From contig NZ_CALIBB010000201.1 of NCBI RefSeq assembly GCF_938045595.1, positions 1-15,575 on the forward strand: a stretch of DNA of 15,575 nucleotides. Reading direction: 5' to 3'. Positions 14,312-15,575 of the stretch are shown piece after piece. Made by a program: the position numbers and the translations under genes. Position 1 is the stretch's first letter, and every line of letters begins with the position of its first letter. This stretch comes from an uncultured Campylobacter sp. (GTDB taxonomy: Bacteria; Campylobacterota; Campylobacteria; Campylobacterales; Campylobacteraceae). The notes beneath the pieces were generated by a model that was given only the letters and a program-made list of their open reading frames with translations, ran no database searches and was not told the origin of the DNA.

Positions 14312-14418
14312 TTAAGTGATTAATTATAGTGAAATTTGGATTAATTTAAAGCTTTACGGCCTGGCAGGAAGGAATTTTAATGAGAATTTAGAAAAGCTTT
14401 GCCCACTATATCACTTAA
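14312..14418. repeat. 107-bp segment bounded by imperfect inverted repeats
   Basis: The left arm is TTAAGTGA (14312-14319), five extra bases, then TATAGTG (14325-14331). The right arm is CACTATATCACTTAA (14404-14418), the exact complement of the left arm without the five bases. The 72-base interior has no gene and includes two AAAGCTTT words. It could be a small MITE-like element, a pair of operator sites around the aminotransferase promoter, or chance in AT-rich DNA. No convincing target-site duplication is visible. Confidence 0.5.
14323..14328 (-). promoter_or_regulatory. -10 box of the aminotransferase gene
   Basis: On the minus strand a perfect TATAAT lies 28 bases before the ATG, predicting transcription from about 14316. 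A weak TTTAAA about 16 bases further upstream may serve as -35. The box lies within the left arm of the 14312-14418 inverted repeat. Confidence 0.6.
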
Positions 14419-14451
14419 TTTCTGATGCTATATAGTTTTACTCCTTCAAAT

Positions 14452-15575
14452 TTATTGATTACTATCTAGTTTTTTAGCCGCTTCTTGTCTTAGAATTTCG
14501 GCATAATCTTTTATATCAATTTTCTCGCCGTCATGTAGAATTTTCACTTTCGCTTCCTCTAGCATTTCCTCAAAATTTAAATATTTAAAAAATGTCTCAA
14601 TATCGAATGCCTCAGTACTATTTTTATCTTTTAGGCTGCTTTTTTGCAAAATCTCTTCATTGCTTAGCCCATTGCCGCAAAGAGCTTTATATCTATCTAT
14701 TTTCATATTATAGAAATTTAATATTTTAATATCCGGTTCTAGCTTAGTACATTTTTTATCATTTGGCATATAACCGAAAAATTTTATAAAATCTTTTTCT
14801 TTCCAGTATCTATCTGTTCCTTTTTCTTTTTCTTCGTTATTTTTAACTTCCCATCTCCCCCGAAGAGCCCAATCATATGATTCTAAAATCTTTTCTCCAT
14901 AGCAGTAATCATTCATATGATTTATGTAAGATTCTTTCTTTTTTATAGATCCAACTAAACTATCCAAACAATTTCTATAAGCCGTAACAATATCATCTTG
15001 ACTCGGTAGTCCGTCTATATTATATTTTATTAATAATTCTAATTTATCTTTATACATCATATCCCGCGGAAGAAAAGTATAAATAGATTTTTTAAATATT
15101 TCCTTTTGTTTAAACGAAACGCCGTTCTCACTTAAATAATACAAAGGACCTTCATATGCTTTCGGTTTCATACCTCTTTGTAGCATCATATCGGCAATTT
15201 CTAACAAATTACTATATATTGCATAGTTTAATGGATAAACAGGATCTTTTGAGTGATCATGATTGATTAGACACTCAGTACGTAATTTTATATCTATATT
15301 GTTGCCAACTATGATTTTGGTGTCGTCAGAATATCTAGGGCAAACTATATAGCCCTGCACCATTTTGACTTCTTCAAATTTAACCCCGTTGTCTAAAAGC
15401 AGTCTTACTGATTTAGTAGCATTATTTTCTATCGCATAAGCCATAGCGGATAGCTTGTATTCGTCTTTTTTATGTATATCCGCACCTAGCTTTATAAGCT
15501 CTTGAGTGGTATTTGTATCGTCCCAAAAGCTAGAATACATCACGGGCGTTACCCCTCCGTGCATAGTATGCTCTA
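14452..15575 (-). CDS. Ankyrin-repeat protein, probably missing its N-terminus
   Basis: The frame is open from the window edge to a TAA at 14452. An ATG at 15564 would give 370 residues, but it has no ribosome binding site, the frame stays open upstream of it, and it falls in the middle of an ankyrin unit (HTMHGGVTPVMY), so the gene probably continues beyond the window. Ankyrin units are visible at about 4-33 (GGVTPVMY ... LIKLGADI), 34-63 (LSAMAYAIENNATKSVRLLLDNG) and, more degenerate, 108-137 (YPLNYAIYSNLLEIADMMLQRG). The remaining 230 residues are charged and helical, rich in Lys/Glu, with no recognised domain. Ankyrin repeats bind proteins; the partner is unknown. The gene is distinctly more AT-rich and uses more A/T-ending codons than all its neighbours, which suggests horizontal acquisition. 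No membrane segment or signal peptide is seen in the part present. Confidence 0.75.
   Translation of the reverse strand, partial: EHTMHGGVTPVMYSSFWDDTNTTQELIKLGADIHKKDEYKLSAMAYAIENNATKSVRLLLDNGVKFEEVKMVQGYIVCPRYSDDTKIIVGNNIDIKLRTECLINHDHSKDPVYPLNYAIYSNLLEIADMMLQRGMKPKAYEGPLYYLSENGVSFKQKEIFKKSIYTFLPRDMMYKDKLELLIKYNIDGLPSQDDIVTAYRNCLDSLVGSIKKKESYINHMNDYCYGEKILESYDWALRGRWEVKNNEEKEKGTDRYWKEKDFIKFFGYMPNDKKCTKLEPDIKILNFYNMKIDRYKALCGNGLSNEEILQKSSLKDKNSTEAFDIETFFKYLNFEEMLEEAKVKILHDGEKIDIKDYAEILRQEAAKKLDSNQ

Overview
The window looks like a chromosomal segment from a Campylobacter species of the moderate-GC, largely oral group (for example C. gracilis, C. showae or C. rectus). The genus call rests on gene content and arrangement: gatB and gpsA together, atpB with a small membrane-protein gene, a CIRCE-controlled hrcA-grpE-dnaK operon, a divergent tupA / tupBC tungstate transporter, and a long NifS-like aminotransferase of the HP0405/Cj0791 kind. 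The species is inferred only. Intergenic DNA is long for this genus and is full of AAATTT- and AATTCC-type words.

Layout. 1-159 (minus): N-terminus of an NCS2 uracil/xanthine permease cut by the window edge, with a large hairpin upstream. 939-1829 (minus): gpsA. 1830-2773: a 944-base gap holding a probable gene remnant. 2774-4195 (minus): gatB. 4308-5202 (minus): atpB and an overlapping two-helix membrane protein. 5203-5779: a regulatory region with a 9-bp tandem repeat, a near-consensus sigma-70 promoter and a CIRCE operator. 5780-9071 (plus): hrcA-grpE-dnaK, followed by two strong hairpins. 9594-12476: tupA (minus) diverging from tupB-tupC (plus), with a perfect palindrome on the tupA -10 box. 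12970-14295 (minus): class V aminotransferase with its own promoter and terminator. 14452-15575 (minus): an AT-rich ankyrin-repeat gene, probably continuing past the window.

How the genes work together. HrcA should repress its own operon through CIRCE, and GrpE and DnaK are the co-expressed chaperone pair. TupA (periplasmic binder), TupB (permease) and TupC (ATPase) form one tungstate importer; its metal would serve tungsten or molybdenum enzymes. The remaining genes are housekeeping: GatB for Gln/Asn-tRNA formation, GpsA for phospholipid precursors, AtpB for the proton channel of ATP synthase.

The most unusual feature is TupC. Between a start codon fixed by an ATGA overlap with tupB and its ABC domain, it carries about 110 extra residues, including 17 uninterrupted five-residue repeats that each begin Asn-(Ser/Phe), encoded by a 15-bp DNA period with an invariant AATT. 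The 9-bp repeat upstream of hrcA is built on the same GAATTC core, which suggests that AATT-centred words seed tandem repeats in this genome.
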